From assembly GCF_963422355.1 (NCBI RefSeq), contig NC_085089.1, forward strand, positions 4,614,526-4,678,525: DNA of 64,000 nt, read 5' to 3'. A program made the translations under genes and the position numbers. Position 1 is the first letter of the stretch, and every line of letters starts with the position of its first letter. This document shows, piece after piece, positions 32,647-46,527 of the stretch. Origin of the DNA: Corticium candelabrum (Eukaryota > Porifera > Homoscleromorpha > Homosclerophorida > Plakinidae). A model generated the notes under the pieces. That model worked only from the letters and a program-made list of their open reading frames with translations, was not told the DNA's origin and ran no database searches.

Positions 32647-33422
32647 TTGATCACTCCAAAGCCATCTAGACAGCCAAAACATCATGAAGTCACAAGTCGT
32701 CGACAGATACGCAAAGAGAGCTGCAACAAGTCTCTCGAAGACTCTAACGCGTTAGTAGAGGCCAGCAATTTTTTCAGACATGAGGCCACATCTCTTTCAA
32801 AAGAAGAAGAAAGGCTGTTTAGAGAACGGCATGAGAATGGATATTATCTCACACACAATCAGAAATACAACAAATGGTTGAAAGAAAACGGATTGCAAAC
32901 ACCTGGTCGGTTACCGTCGCTAAAACTTCAAGGTAAAGAGGTACCACTTCACGACCGACTTCTTGATAGCTCCCGCTTGCCAACACTGCTACAAATACCT
33001 CTCTGCCACAAAACTCAAGCTTCCTGTTTCACGATCTGTAGATGCTAGAGTGCTGACGAGTGCTGAGAACATTCAGCTTCTGGAAGAAAAGGCGAAAAAT
33101 GAGAGAACGAAAGCGCTCAGAGCCTGCTTTGAAGAAGAAAGGTAATGTCCAGTCAAAGTGTAAGCCGAAGACTGCAAATCATCACAAGCAGCGGAAAGAT
33201 CATTCCCCCAAAAGCCAGCCTAGACAAAAACCGTGCAGCGGAAGAGTTTTTGGCAGCTCTCCAGAAGCAAAAGTAGAAAACAAACAACTGCAGGAATACG
33301 CAAAGAGAAGACCAACAAGAAAAATAAAGCCACCTAAGAAATTCGACGACACGAATTTTGAAAAACTCGCATTTATTGGTTTTCAAGAAGTGCAGGATTT
33401 CGAAGCTAATGTAGATTTATAA
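32647..33422 (+). pseudogene. charged C-terminal extension of the pogo-like transposase
   Basis: Two overlapping frames (32,647-33,048 and 33,060-33,422), rich in Lys, Arg and Glu, with a coiled-coil-like stretch (LLEEKAKNERTKALRACFEE) and a basic region. They lie between the DDE core and the PHD-like finger, as in long jerky/pogo-type transposases of invertebrates. Confidence 0.5.
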
Positions 33423-33836
33423 CTCGTACGACAACAAATTAATTAAGACAGCAAACACGAGTCCAATAAGTTGATAAAATATGTCGTTTGTAGCTAGAGT
33501 TAGAAAGTTTTAGTTTTTTCCTAGTGACTGATGCATGAGTATACTAACTAGTTACTGGCTAGCTAGAGTTGTGCCAGTTGTATATGTTGTTCGTGTTTGT
33601 TTTCTTTACTTAGCTAAGACATTTGGTGCAAAAACGAATATCAACTGAAAAATTAGTTGGTATACGCTATTGTATTTTTGCAGTATTGGCATGAGTTGCA
33701 AGTAATATAAGTATGCATGCGTTTACCTTTTCTCGTGTGTGTGTGGTGTGGTGTGGCAGTGTTCTCGCTAGTGACGTCATTATATTTGATGACGTACTAT
33801 TGACGGTTGGCAAAATATCCTGGCTAGAACACTGGT

Positions 33837-33916
33837 GTGGTGGTGGTGGTGGTGTGTGTGTGTGTGTGCGTGCGCGTGTGTGTGTGTGTGTGTGTGCACG
33901 CGTGCGTGCGTGTGCC
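33837..33916. repeat. (GGT)n/(GT)n tract
   Basis: Short ggt run then GT repeat with cg interruptions, within the 3' part of the pogo-like element. Confidence 0.85.
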
Positions 33917-33984
33917 TTTCAACAAGACTCGCAACGTCTCCGCATCCGCACTTTTTAAAATAAATCTTTTTTAGAGAGGTGTTA

Positions 33985-34170
33985 ATTTACTAGAAGACCA
34001 GCAGGACTGGATTGGATGTGACAACACTGGGTGTTGGCGCTGGTGGCACTACAGGTGTGCAGGTTTGGCTGAACTTCCAGACCCAAATGATTTTTGGATC
34101 TGCTCTAGTTGCCTAAAAGTTCCTCACTCAACCAAAGTTTGCTGTTGCTACCAAACAAAAGATTGTATTC
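33985..34170 (+). pseudogene. PHD-like zinc finger exon or fragment
   Basis: DWIGCDNTGCWRWWHYRCAG, then FWICSSC, matches the C-terminal half of a PHD finger (WxxCDxCxxWxHxxC...FxCxxC). It continues the pogo-like protein in a different frame and may be its last domain. Confidence 0.55.
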
Positions 34171-34349
34171 AATAAATACCCAAGTCTTGTTTGTAGTTAA
34201 TATTCAAGGATATCACAGTGGGGTATTACCACATTTCTGTACTATCAACAGTATTGCCAATAGTCGTTCTATTTAACAATTACTGTAACTTGTATGGCTC
34301 CAAGTACCGTTTCAAAACTTATTTATTGCTGCATACGTCTGATGTGTTT

Positions 34350-34426
34350 CCCTGTCTCTCTCTCTCTCTCTCTCCCCCTCTCCCCTCTCCCCCTCTCCCC
34401 TCTCCCCCTCTCCCCCTCTCTCTCTT
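34350..34426. repeat. (CT)n / (CCCCT)n tract
   Basis: Pure polypyrimidine stretch of about 75 bases. Confidence 0.9.
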
Positions 34427-34549
34427 GTACCCTACAAGAGAATTGCGCATGTAACTAACGCACGCTAAAGGCAGGAACACCTACCTTCCACCAGGCTGTG
34501 AGGATCTTCTGGGGTTGGCAAAGGAATCGCCAAGCACATTGGTAGAATT

Positions 34550-34740
34550 TTAATTAAGCCTGAGCACGTTGAATTGATATAAACCGATTGCTAAACTAAT
34601 CGTAATGGTCTAAACCGTTTGCGAATTCGCATTTACTTAGACCGTTTCCGAATCGGTTAGACCATATAATGCAGACCGTTCTCAAATGGTTTAGACCGTT
34701 TGCGAATGGTTTAGGAAGGTAAACCGTTTGTGAATATTTC
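34550..34740. repeat. degenerate GGTTTAGACCGTTTGCGAAT array
   Basis: The motif agaccgtttgcgaatggttt recurs at least six times in about 170 bases on both strands with substitutions, and again at 35,755-35,870. Confidence 0.65.
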
Positions 34741-35254
34741 AGATATTGGGAACTCGAATGATTTTGGCTGTCGTAAATGGTTTTCTATTCATTTGGTTTA
34801 CAAAAATATTCTTGTAAGTTTGCATGTTTATTATTATAGAAAACAGTTTTTGCACGTGCTTAATTCTCAAAGATTCAAACTTTTGCCAAGTGCACCATAC
34901 CTGGATCGATCCGTGCCTGGGAGTTGTCTCTTGTATGGAGGACTAGTTCATAACCTCCTTCTAGCAATTACCATCTCAACTGTCACACCTATAGTTTGGT
35001 CAACTGTTGTCACCTTGATTGCTCTACTTTGGACCTATGTAAATTTGAAGAAGGTTTCTTTTAGTTTGTTTAGATATAGTGCGTTGCAAAGTAGTCAACT
35101 TGATCAGACGATTGGGCAAAGATTTCACGGTATATATAAAGGAAATATTGTGCATTTAATTGTTAGTTTAGAACGCTACCTGACGCATGCAAATACTTTG
35201 TATAGACATGGGCAATTCGTGCCGAAAATGATAGTCAAATGTAGGTTAACTTAG
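34730..35254 (+). other. unrecognised open frame between the two motif arrays
   Basis: A 174-codon frame with a hydrophobic segment (LLLAITISTVTPIVWSTVVT). Part of its DNA (35,085-35,165) is duplicated at 35,285-35,365. No family is recognised. It may be chance coding within a repeat unit. Confidence 0.25.
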
Positions 35255-35754
35255 TTGCATTTTCCTATATAGCCCGATTTAGTGAGTCAGAAAGTATCCA
35301 AATTGATCAGACGTATGGGAAAGATTTCATGGTTTATGTAAAGGAAATATTCTGCATTCAATTGCATTTTCTACAGTCTGTAGGATTTTGATTTCCAAGA
35401 ATTTACAATGCAGTGTGAGATCTAGTGGCTATCTAGCTATAAATGACTTGGTTTTGTAAAGCTATCATAAACCTTCTGATTCTGCCTTCAGTGTGTTGGA
35501 CAACAGCCATTTGACCAGTCAGTGTCAATCATGTTGTCATTGGCTCTGGAGGCAATTGTTACATAATACTGAGAATGCAGACTCTTCTTCATTTGTTCCT
35601 CCATCAGCAATCGTTGTTGCTGAGTTATATGATACTTGACAAACTTTTGGCATCAGTGGCATCTTCATCAAATTTTCTTTCTTTAAACTAATGCTACTCT
35701 GACACTCAAAGTTTACCAATATTAGCTAATGTTGTGTATTAAAACTGTAGGGGT

Positions 35755-35880
35755 GCTAAACAATTTGCCAATGGTCTAGATCATTCGCGGATTGGTTTAG
35801 ATCCTTGACCGAGTTATCTAGTGTTCGCATATGGTCTTAACCGATTTGGAAACGGTCTACTACTACTACTACTACTCCTA
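35755..35880. repeat. second GGTTTAGACC-type array and (CTA)n
   Basis: Degenerate copies of the motif at 34,550-34,740, followed by ctactactac repeats. Confidence 0.55.
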
Positions 35881-35917
35881 CTACTACTACTAAAATTGAC
35901 AGTGTTTGTATATTTGT

Positions 35918-36193
35918 ACTAGAATTTCAAAACCTTTTTCTCCGAAAAAGGAAATAGATGTAGGGATTGTATAAAAAATAATAGAAACAAGATTTAGATA
36001 ATATGAACCAAAGCCAGACATCATTAGTGAATCCTTCCAACCCACTAAAAGTAAAATGTAGGGAATGTGGTTGGAAGGATTCACTAATGATGTCTGGCTT
36101 TGGTTCATATTATCTAAATTTTGTTTCTATTACTTTTTATACAATCCCTACATCTATTTCTTTTTCCAGAGAAAAAGTTTTTAGAATTCTAGT
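35918..36193. repeat. near-perfect 125-bp palindrome
   Basis: Arms 35,918-36,042 and 36,069-36,193 are inverted copies with few mismatches, separated by a 26-base loop. The arms include atatgaaccaaagccagaca and ccttccaacc. There is no coding capacity. It could be a foldback MITE or a hairpin-forming inverted duplication. Confidence 0.9.
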
Positions 36194-36194
36194 T

Positions 36195-36485
36195 TGGTAA
36201 GTTTTTAAGAGTGCGAAAGCACAGCCTACTCCATTAATTAAGTTAAACAAAGATTTTATAACCTAACAAAATTACACATTTCCTAGATCATACTTGGTCT
36301 ACAGAGTATAGCCTCATATCTTGAGCCTGTGGATCTTAGGTTTACAGTGTACTTGCAAAATATACTAAAAGCTATGCAATGTTTGTGTATAGGTGGTTTG
36401 AATCGGACATTGCATTTAGTTGCAATAATACCACTAGTAATTGTGAAACTGTGTTCTACTCGCTTCAAAGGTACGACCATACGTG
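36195..36485. other. unassigned sequence
   Basis: About 290 bases with no gene or repeat recognised. Confidence 0.35.
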
Positions 36486-36486
<1 letters not shown>

Positions 36487-36559
<73 letters not shown>

Positions 36560-36609
36560 TGAGTGAGTGAGTGAGTGAGTGAGTGAGTGAGTGAGTGAGT
36601 GAGTGAGTG
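36487..36609. repeat. (GT)n-(GA)n-(GTGA)n compound microsatellite
   Basis: Three different simple repeats joined without spacer. Confidence 0.95.
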
Positions 36610-36930
36610 CCATAGCTTATAGTATATGAAAGATGGGGAAATGCGGAGGACACCTTGAGAGAAGCTTCGGCACTGGCACCAGCTGTCCTGAACATGCCAT
36701 CTACTCAATTCTACTCTCAATGGGCTATTCAACAGTCTACTTGACTTCAAAGGGGAAAGCAGCCATTATCGAGGACAAGCTACTTAGCATAGTAAATAAA
36801 TGGAGGGATAAATACAGTATGATTTCTTTCCCCTCGATCAAGTGTTTGACATATAGACCTTAGTAATAGCTGGGCCTATTGCGCTGATAGATATTTTCAC
36901 AAATTTAGACGTGTGTTGAGCCATGTATAA
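36610..36930. other. unassigned sequence
   Basis: A 76-codon plus frame (36,633-36,863) is open but unlike any known protein. It may be chance. Confidence 0.3.
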
Positions 36931-36933
36931 ATA

Positions 36934-37067
<134 letters not shown>

Positions 37068-37069
37068 GC

Positions 37070-38180
37070 AAATATTTCAATCTCGTGCAAAAGGTCAAGA
37101 TTGGAGAAAGAATTTATGCAGATGATTAGCTGTTAGATCTCCTGGTTGTCTACAACAATTTCTAGATGCATGCTTGCATATTTTTAAAGTTTGTGTCCAG
37201 TGAGGTATCAGTGTTAGCGGTTAATTAAAGTAAACAACTAAAGTTCTTGGTGTGGGCAACAAAACAAGCTCGCATTCCCATTGATGGTCATGCATCACGT
37301 TACAGAATGTTGATGAGTTAGACCACTGAAAATGCAAGATTTGTTAAGTTAGATAGACATGTCACTATTATGAGAATCGAGATGCCAGTTTCAGCAGCGT
37401 CAGCTTTTTCTTCGTCATGATTGTTGGCCAGGTGTCATTGAACGCTACACACACACGCCGACATTTGCGCACGTGCACGTGCACGTGACCGAACGTATGT
37501 GTACGCGCGTGCCGAGCGTCTTGAACAAAAGCTCGACTTCTACACGCGACCGGCTTGTACACAGTACGAGGTCTTTGATTTGCGGGAGTTTGGTCTTAAA
37601 TATAATACAGTAGCACTATCATAGGCCACACCTCTAAGCTCGTAACAAACGTCACATTCCGAGCGCTGCAAAGTCGACATTTCGTTATGGAAGCGAGCCG
37701 AATTACTTTGCTTTTGCCATAATTCAAATGCTTGAAGGCGTTGGTATTCCAAGTACGTATATACGGCAAGAAGAGGTATATCGCGTCTATGATTGCGATG
37801 ACGTTCAACGTCACTTCTAATTAATTAATTACGCGCACTTTTTGCGTTTGCTCGTGCGATTCAAGAGCGTGATTCTTTGCCTAACTGTAGGATTTTAGGG
37901 TTTTCAACCACGAAACGTGTCAAATATTCTTGTCGCCTTGTTCGTACACGTGTACTCTAAACTGCTTCTTGTAGTGTAGCAAGAGCTTGTGATTGGCTGA
38001 CTGATTATTGTTTGTTAACAATTGCTTACAACAATTGCGGTTGAACGTAAGTAGGGTAGCAGGTTCAAATCCATTCTAAGAATCTTTTTTCTTATATGTT
38101 TCTTTTTCTATCATTAGAAGAATACAGGTCGGCTTATTCTACGTCGTTTCCCAAAGTTTTAGCTTTAGATATGCCGTAGT
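37070..38180. other. unassigned intergenic sequence
   Basis: About 1.1 kb with no recognisable gene, RNA or element. Contains gcacgtgcacgtgcacgtga (E-box-like CACGTG repeats) near 37,470. Confidence 0.35.
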
Positions 38181-38199
38181 CAAAGAGTTATGCGTGACG

Positions 38200-38336
38200 A
38201 AGGAGAAGAAGGAGGAGGAGAAGGAGGAGAAGAAGGAGAAGAGGAAGAAGGAGGAGGAGGAGGAGGAGGAGGAGGAGGAGGAGGAGGAGGAGGAGGAGGA
38301 GGAGGAGGAGGAGGAGGAGGAGGAGGAGGAGGAGAA
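38200..38336. repeat. (GGA)n microsatellite
   Basis: Purine-only GGA/GAA repeat of about 135 bases on the plus strand. Every frame translates to homopolymer-like runs, so open frames here are artefacts. Confidence 0.95.
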
Positions 38337-38549
38337 GCGAAAACTCCGAAATTGACGAGCGCTTTTCTCTTTCTGAAGACAAGCTGAGATCAAGTCAGAA
38401 GTAGTCAAGCGTAGTTGAACTTTTAAGGTTTTCTATCTGTCGTTTTCAAGATATTTAGCCGCGTTTTAAGGTGATTTCTGGAGGTCTAACATATGACCAC
38501 GCCCACACAACCTGGTCAATCCCTACATACAGAGTACTACCGTACCCTG

Positions 38550-39243
38550 TGATAAGTTTGATAGCTGGCTAGACCGGATCACGCACGAGGCTAAAATTTG
38601 GGGTACCAGCGTAATTCAACATGGGTAAGAACATGGGCAGGGTGGCGTCGGCTTCCAGCTTCAGTCAGGTCCCCTTTTGGGAGTGCAAAGTAGAATGACT
38701 ATGCTGTTTGCCTTTCAAGAAGGAGATTGAATGCCCCTGATAGACTCAATTTGAAGGAACTTCCGTTACGTAAACTCAACCTCATGGCGTAGATTTGTTT
38801 TCTCATAACTAAGAATGCAATGCTCACTCTAAAATTTCAATATATTCATTGTTTTTGCCATTGTTACGTCACAATGCTATCTACCAGTACCATCAGACTG
38901 GGTTGAGCAATCTGTAGATGATTTTACTTATCTAGACTACAATACTAAATTGATGGTGTTTGTTCTGTAAGGTTTAAGTTTGATAGCCGGCTATACCGGA
39001 TCACTGAAGAGACGTGTCACTGCACTTCCACACTGTACCTGCACCAAGCACTACACTGAAATGTCAAAAATGGAGCCCAAACAGTGTGCTAAATCATGCC
39101 TGCTTGGCAATTAGATAAGCCATACTGTATCCTAAGTGTGAGCCTACAAGAAACTACGTGTGACTTTCAATTTTCTGCCCAGATCCATATTTCTGAACGG
39201 GAATAATCTAACCTGCCCATGCGGAGAACGGGCCAGTGAGCTA
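38550..39243 (+). mobile_element. Helitron-like element, decayed copy A
   Basis: Shares agtttgatagccggctagac and caggtccccttttggg with the copies at 41,690-43,204 and 44,980-46,467, and later the aagagacgtgtcactgc segment. It ends with a degenerate hairpin gcccatgcggagaacgggcc and then a ctat in place of CTAG. An internal part is deleted. Confidence 0.55.
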
Positions 39244-39244
39244 T

Positions 39245-41511
<2,267 letters not shown>

Positions 41512-41689
41512 CTTAAAAGTGTTTTTTTTGTTGTTGTAATTTCTGCTTTTAATCATTTGTGATGTATAGTCTTCGACTGGACCTCTACATAGTACTCCAG
41601 AACTCTACTTCTGTTATAGTGCTACCAGTCCTGTAGACGCTTATTGTACTGTATCGTTCGGTATATTACAATAAAGGACCTTCCATATA
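41512..41689 (+). other. 3' UTR of the R2-like element
   Basis: Sequence after the TAA, with a (T)n stretch and attacaataaaggacc as a possible polyadenylation signal, just before the Helitron-like element. Confidence 0.45.
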
Positions 41690-43103
41690 CTAGATACAGG
41701 ACCCGTCCTTCGTACGGGCAGAGTACTGTAGTGTTATGACAAAAGACTCAGTTTGAGCGTGTGTAGACACGTCATGTGCAGTTGTTTGGTAGAAATCGAC
41801 ACACTCCCTGTGTGGATTCAGTTCAAATGACTGGTGTGGGCATCTGTTCGAATAAACTGCAATGTGCTAATTAGTTAATATCCCGTTGAAGACAAATGAA
41901 AACATAACTGAGTGTCCCATTCCGAAAAATTTGCAGCGACTTTTCCATTCAGAGATATTTAACTGGGCAACAGAAACTTGAAAGTCACGTGCAGTTTCTA
42001 TACTCACCTATAGGATACATGCAGTAGCTTGACATGCAGGCATGCATGATTTAGGGCATCCGTTTGCCCTCCGTTTTCGATGTTTTTGCACTCCCAGTGT
42101 AGCGCTCGGTGCAGGAAACGTGTAGGTTGGATTCAGTGCAAATGCAGTCACACGTCTCTTTAGTGAGCCTTCTAGGAGCCATTTCAACAGTCTCATTGGA
42201 TGTTATCACTTCGAAGACGTTGCTGCCGTTGTAGGGAACAGGCGTATCGAATGTGGCAGGTACTCGGCAAGCGTACTTGGAAAAACCGAAGGTAAACGTA
42301 TTTCTAAATACCCAGATATCCTAAACAAAAATATCTTGTCGTTTTTGACGTTGCCAGTAATAAATGACATGCTCCGTGCATACCGTCCGAGGTCAGCTTA
42401 ATTTTCGTGGAGGTCCGGGGAGCCGTTGCATAGTAATTCGCTTGTGAGTGGAGGCGGGTCCTCCTGGGATACTTTAAAATATACTCAGCACGTTTCCAAT
42501 CTATACGCACTGACTATTACTAACGTAGACCTCTACGTCTTTGCTCTGGACGTAGCTTGATGTTATCCAATGCGCGCGAGTAGAGGTGGGTCCTCCTGCG
42601 ATATTCTAGAATATACTCAGCACGTTTCCGACCTACTTAAGCACTGAACAACAGTTCTTTTCTGAACTCTTATCTTTTTGCTCTGGATGTAGTTTGATGT
42701 CTAGGATAAACAACACAACTCAACTACAGCAATGCTCAGATAACGCAATCTGATGGGACTGCTGGATAGCTATAGCATTGTGACGTAACAATGGCATGTG
42801 AACAAATAATGGATATTGAAAGTGAGCATTTCACTCTTAGTTATTGGAAAACAAAACTACGCTATGAGATTGAGTTCACGTAATGGAACCTCCTTCCAAT
42901 TGAGTCTATCAGAAGCATGCCGTCTCCTTCCTGAACGACGAACAGCACTGTCATGTAGTTCTACGATGCACCCCCAAAAGGGGACCCGACTGAAAAAGCT
43001 GGAAGACGACGCCACCCTGCCCATGTTCTTACCCATGTCAAGTTACGCCTGTACCCCAAATTTTAGCCTCGTGAGTGATCCGGTCTAGCCAGCTATCGAA
43101 CTT

Positions 43104-43174
<71 letters not shown>

Positions 43175-43204
43175 AACACCGCCGATTTTATATAGTAGTA
43201 TAGA
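41690..43204 (-). mobile_element. Helitron-like non-autonomous element, copy B
   Basis: On the minus strand it begins TCTATACTACTATATAAAAT at 43,204 and ends with a hairpin gcccgtacgaaggacgggtc, eleven bases, and CTAG at 41,690. It is flanked by A and T. TC start, hairpin, CTAG end and AT insertion are Helitron features. A (TA)n(TATG)n tract sits near its 5' end. No Rep/helicase gene is present. Confidence 0.75.
43104..43172. repeat. (TA)n tract in Helitron-like copy B
   Basis: TA repeat preceded by tacatacata, close to the element's 5' end. Confidence 0.9.
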
Positions 43205-43208
43205 TATA

Positions 43209-43728
43209 CTAGTATACCTGGCCCGTCCTTCGTACGGGCAAGATACTGTAGTGTAAAGATAGGTCTGTGGACACGTCACGTGCATCTTTGTTGCGAGGTC
43301 CCAGATATTCTGAATGAATTCGAATCTTGTTCTTCGCGCTTGTTTCGATAGAAATCGACACACTTCCCGTGTAGTGCTTGCTGCAGAAAACGTGTAGGTT
43401 GGATTCGGTGCAAATGCAATCAGAATTTGGAGAGAAACGAAAGCGCTAGAAGAGCAAGTTTCGTCGGCAAGAGATATTCGATCGCTCGAAGCTTTGCGAA
43501 GAACGACGATGCATACAGTGTATACAGGACTGGTATGGGCGTGTGTTCGAATGAACAGGAATGTGTAGCGTGTGCGTTGTCGAGAAATTTTACTCGGGGG
43601 TCGACCCCTGGAGAGGGGACCCGGTGCATAATTTTTAAAATTCTTTTACGCAAACCTTACCCTGTGCGTGCCGAGTGTGCGTACCAATTTCGGTTGGGAA
43701 CAGACAAAAGACGTGGCCCCCAAACGCG

Positions 43729-43763
<35 letters not shown>

Positions 43764-43807
43764 GCGCACACACACACACAGAGAGACAATTTGAGCTTTA
43801 TATAGTA
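43209..43807 (-). mobile_element. Helitron-like tandem unit 1
   Basis: A 599-bp unit. On the minus strand it starts actatataaagctcaaattg, has a (GT)n tract, and ends with the hairpin gcccgtacgaaggacgggcc and CTAG at 43,209. Small open frames inside are repeated in all units and are not convincing genes. Confidence 0.75.
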
Positions 43808-44331
43808 CTAGTATACATGGCCCGTCCTTCGTACGGGCAAGATACTATAGTGTAAAGATAGGTCTGTGGACACGTCACGTGCAATCTTTTTGTTGCGAGG
43901 TCCCGAATGTACTGAATGAATTCGAATCTTGCTCTTCGCGCTTGTTTCGATAGAAATCGACACACTTCCCGTGTAGCGCTTGCTGCAGAAAACGTGTAGG
44001 TTGGATTCGGTGCAAATGCAATCAGAATTTGGAGAGAAACGAAAGCGATAGAAGAGTAAGTTTTGTCGGCAAGAGATATTCGATCGCTCGAAGCTTTGCG
44101 AAGGACGACGATGCATACGGTCTACACAGGACTGGCGTGGGCATGTGTTCGAATAAACCGGAATGTGTAGCGTTAGTGTCATCGAGAAATTTTACGCGAA
44201 GGTCGACCCCTCGAGAGGGAACCCGGTGTATAATTTTTTTAATTTTTTTTACGCAAACCTTACCCTGTGCGTGCCGAATGTGCGTACCGATTTCGGTTGC
44301 GAACGGACAAAAGACGTGGCCCCCAAACGCG

Positions 44332-44370
<39 letters not shown>

Positions 44371-44405
44371 CACAGACACACAGACAATTTGAGCTTTATA
44401 TAGTA
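43808..44405 (-). mobile_element. Helitron-like tandem unit 2
   Basis: Head-to-tail with unit 1, about 90% or more identical by eye. CTAG end at 43,808. Same internal (CA)n position. Confidence 0.75.
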
Positions 44406-44916
44406 CTAGTATACCTGGCCCGTCCTTCGTACGGGCAAGATACTGTAGTGTAAAGATAGGTTTGTGGACACGTCACGTGCATCTTTGTTGTGAGGTCCCG
44501 GATATGCTGAATGAATTCGAATCTTGTTCTTCGCGCTTGTTTCGATGGAAATCGACACACTCCCGGTGTAGCGCTTGCTGCAGAAAACGTGTAGGTTGGA
44601 TTCGGTGCAAATGCAATCAAAATTTGGAGAGAAACGAAAGCGCTAGAAGAGGAAGTTTCGTCGACAAGAGATATTCGATCGTTCGAAGCTTTGCGAAGGA
44701 CGACGATGCATACAGTGTACACAGGACTGGTGTGGGCGTGTGTTCGAATGAACAGGAATGTGTAGCGTGTGCGTCGTCGAGACATTTTACGCGGGGGTCG
44801 ACCCCTGGAGAGGGGACCCGGTGCATAATTTTTAATTGTTTTCCGCAAACCTTCCCCTGTGCGTGACGAGTGTGCGTACCGATTTCGGTTGCGAACGGAC
44901 AAAAGACGTGGCCGCG

Positions 44917-44958
<42 letters not shown>

Positions 44959-44977
44959 ATTTGAGCTTTATATAGTG
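44406..44977 (-). mobile_element. Helitron-like tandem unit 3
   Basis: The third head-to-tail unit, CTAG end at 44,406. Slightly shorter because its CA tract is shorter. Confidence 0.75.
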
Positions 44978-44980
44978 TGT

Positions 44981-45058
<78 letters not shown>

Positions 45059-45092
45059 AGGTATGTATGTATGTATGTATGTATGTATGTAT
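44978..45092. repeat. (GT)n and (GTAT)n tract
   Basis: GT repeat passing into gtatgtatgtat, mirroring the tract near the 5' end of copy B. Confidence 0.95.
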
Positions 45093-46467
45093 AAGTTTGA
45101 TAGCCGGCTAGACTGGATCACCCACTAGGCTAAAATTTGGGGTACAGGTGTAACTCGGCATGGGTAAGAACATAGGCATGGAGGCGTCAGCTTCCAGCTT
45201 CAGTCAGGTCCCCTATTGGGGGTGCATTGTAGAACGACCTAATACTGTTCATCGTTCAAGAAGGAAACTGAATCCCCCTCAATTTAAGGGAAGTTCCGTC
45301 ACTTGAACTCAATCTCATAGCGTAGTTTTGTTTTGTCATAACTAAGAGTGCAATGCTCACTTTCAATATCCATTGTTTGTTCACATGCAATTGTTACGTC
45401 ACAATGCTATAGCAGTCCTATCAGACTGCGTTTCTGAGCAAGCTGTAGTTGATTTGTTTATCTTAATCAAACTACATCCAGAGCAAAAAGCTAAGACTTC
45501 CGAAAAGAAATTTATCTGTGCGTAGGTAAGTTGGAAACGTGCTGAGTATATTCTAAAATATCCCAGGAGGACCCGCCTCTACTTGCACGCATTGGATAAC
45601 ATCAAACTACGTCCAGAGCAAAGAAGTAGAGGTCCACTTTAGTAATGGTCAGTGCGTATAGATTGGAAATGTGCTGAGCATATTTTAAAATATCCCAGAA
45701 GGAACCGCCTCCAGTCGCAATCGAATTACTCTGCAACGGCTCATCGGACCTCCACAAAAATTAAGCTGACCTCGGACGATATGCACGGAGCGTGTAGTTT
45801 ATTACCGGCGACGTCAAAACGACAAGATATTTTTGTATAGGATATCTGGGTATCTAGAAATACGCCTATCTTCGGTTTTTCCGAGTATGCTCGCCGAATA
45901 CCTGCCACATTCGATACGCCTGTTTCCTGCAACAGCAGCAACGTCTTCTAAGTGATAACTATTCAATGAGACTGTTGAAATGACTCCGAGAAGACTTACT
46001 GAAGAGACGTGTGACTCTACTCGATTTGCAACCTACACATTTCCTGCACCGAGCGCTACACTGGGAGTGTGAAAACATCGAAAACGCAGAGCAAACAGTG
46101 CGCTAAATCATGCATGCCTGCATGTCAAGCTACTGCATCAATCCTTTGGGTGAGTAAGAAACTGAACGTGACTTTCAAGATTCTGTTGCCCAGATATATA
46201 TTTCTGAACGAGAAAGTCGCTGCACATTTCTCGGAATGGGGCACTCGGTTAAGTTTTCATTTGTCTTCAACGGGATACTAGCTAATGAGCACATTCCAGT
46301 TTATTCGAACAGACGCCCACACCAGTCATTTGAACTGAATACACACAGGGAGTGTGTCGATTTCTACCAAAAAAATTGCACATGACGTGTCTACACACGC
46401 TCAAACCGACTCTTCCGTCATAACACTACAGTACTCTGCCCGTACGAAGGACGGGTCATGTAGCTAG
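44978..46467 (+). mobile_element. Helitron-like non-autonomous element, copy C
   Basis: Plus-strand counterpart of copy B: shares the agtttgatagccggctagac region, internal gaccccgcct-type blocks, the hairpin gcccgtacgaaggacgggtc and a CTAG end at 46,464-46,467 followed by T. The 5' end lies within the (GT)n tract at 44,978-45,060 and cannot be fixed. With copy B it forms an inverted pair around the tandem units. Confidence 0.75.
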
Positions 46468-46527
46468 TACCGTATAAATTGAGAACGTACAAACTCAAAT
46501 AAGATAGGTGGAAGGTCAAACTACCTT

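Larger units (their letters stand above)
30920..34160 (+). mobile_element. pogo/Tigger-like DNA transposon with C-terminal PHD, decayed
   Basis: In order on the plus strand: a psq-type HTH (KGNSVRSVAEQYGIPKS, about 31,005-31,055); a second DNA-binding segment split by a candidate intron (31,207-31,713); the DDE core (31,925-32,617); a charged C-terminal extension (32,647-33,422); and a PHD-like finger (about 33,990-34,115). Termini were not found. The whole is in several frames. Confidence 0.65.

Noticed and set aside
38190..38387. Glycine/glutamate or serine-rich protein over the GGA repeat
   Set aside because: The coding appearance comes only from the trinucleotide repeat.
43427..44866. 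Repeated 124-142-codon frames in the Helitron-like tandem units
   Set aside because: They occur on both strands of each unit with differing frame lengths and include the CA tract; no conserved domain, so not called as genes.
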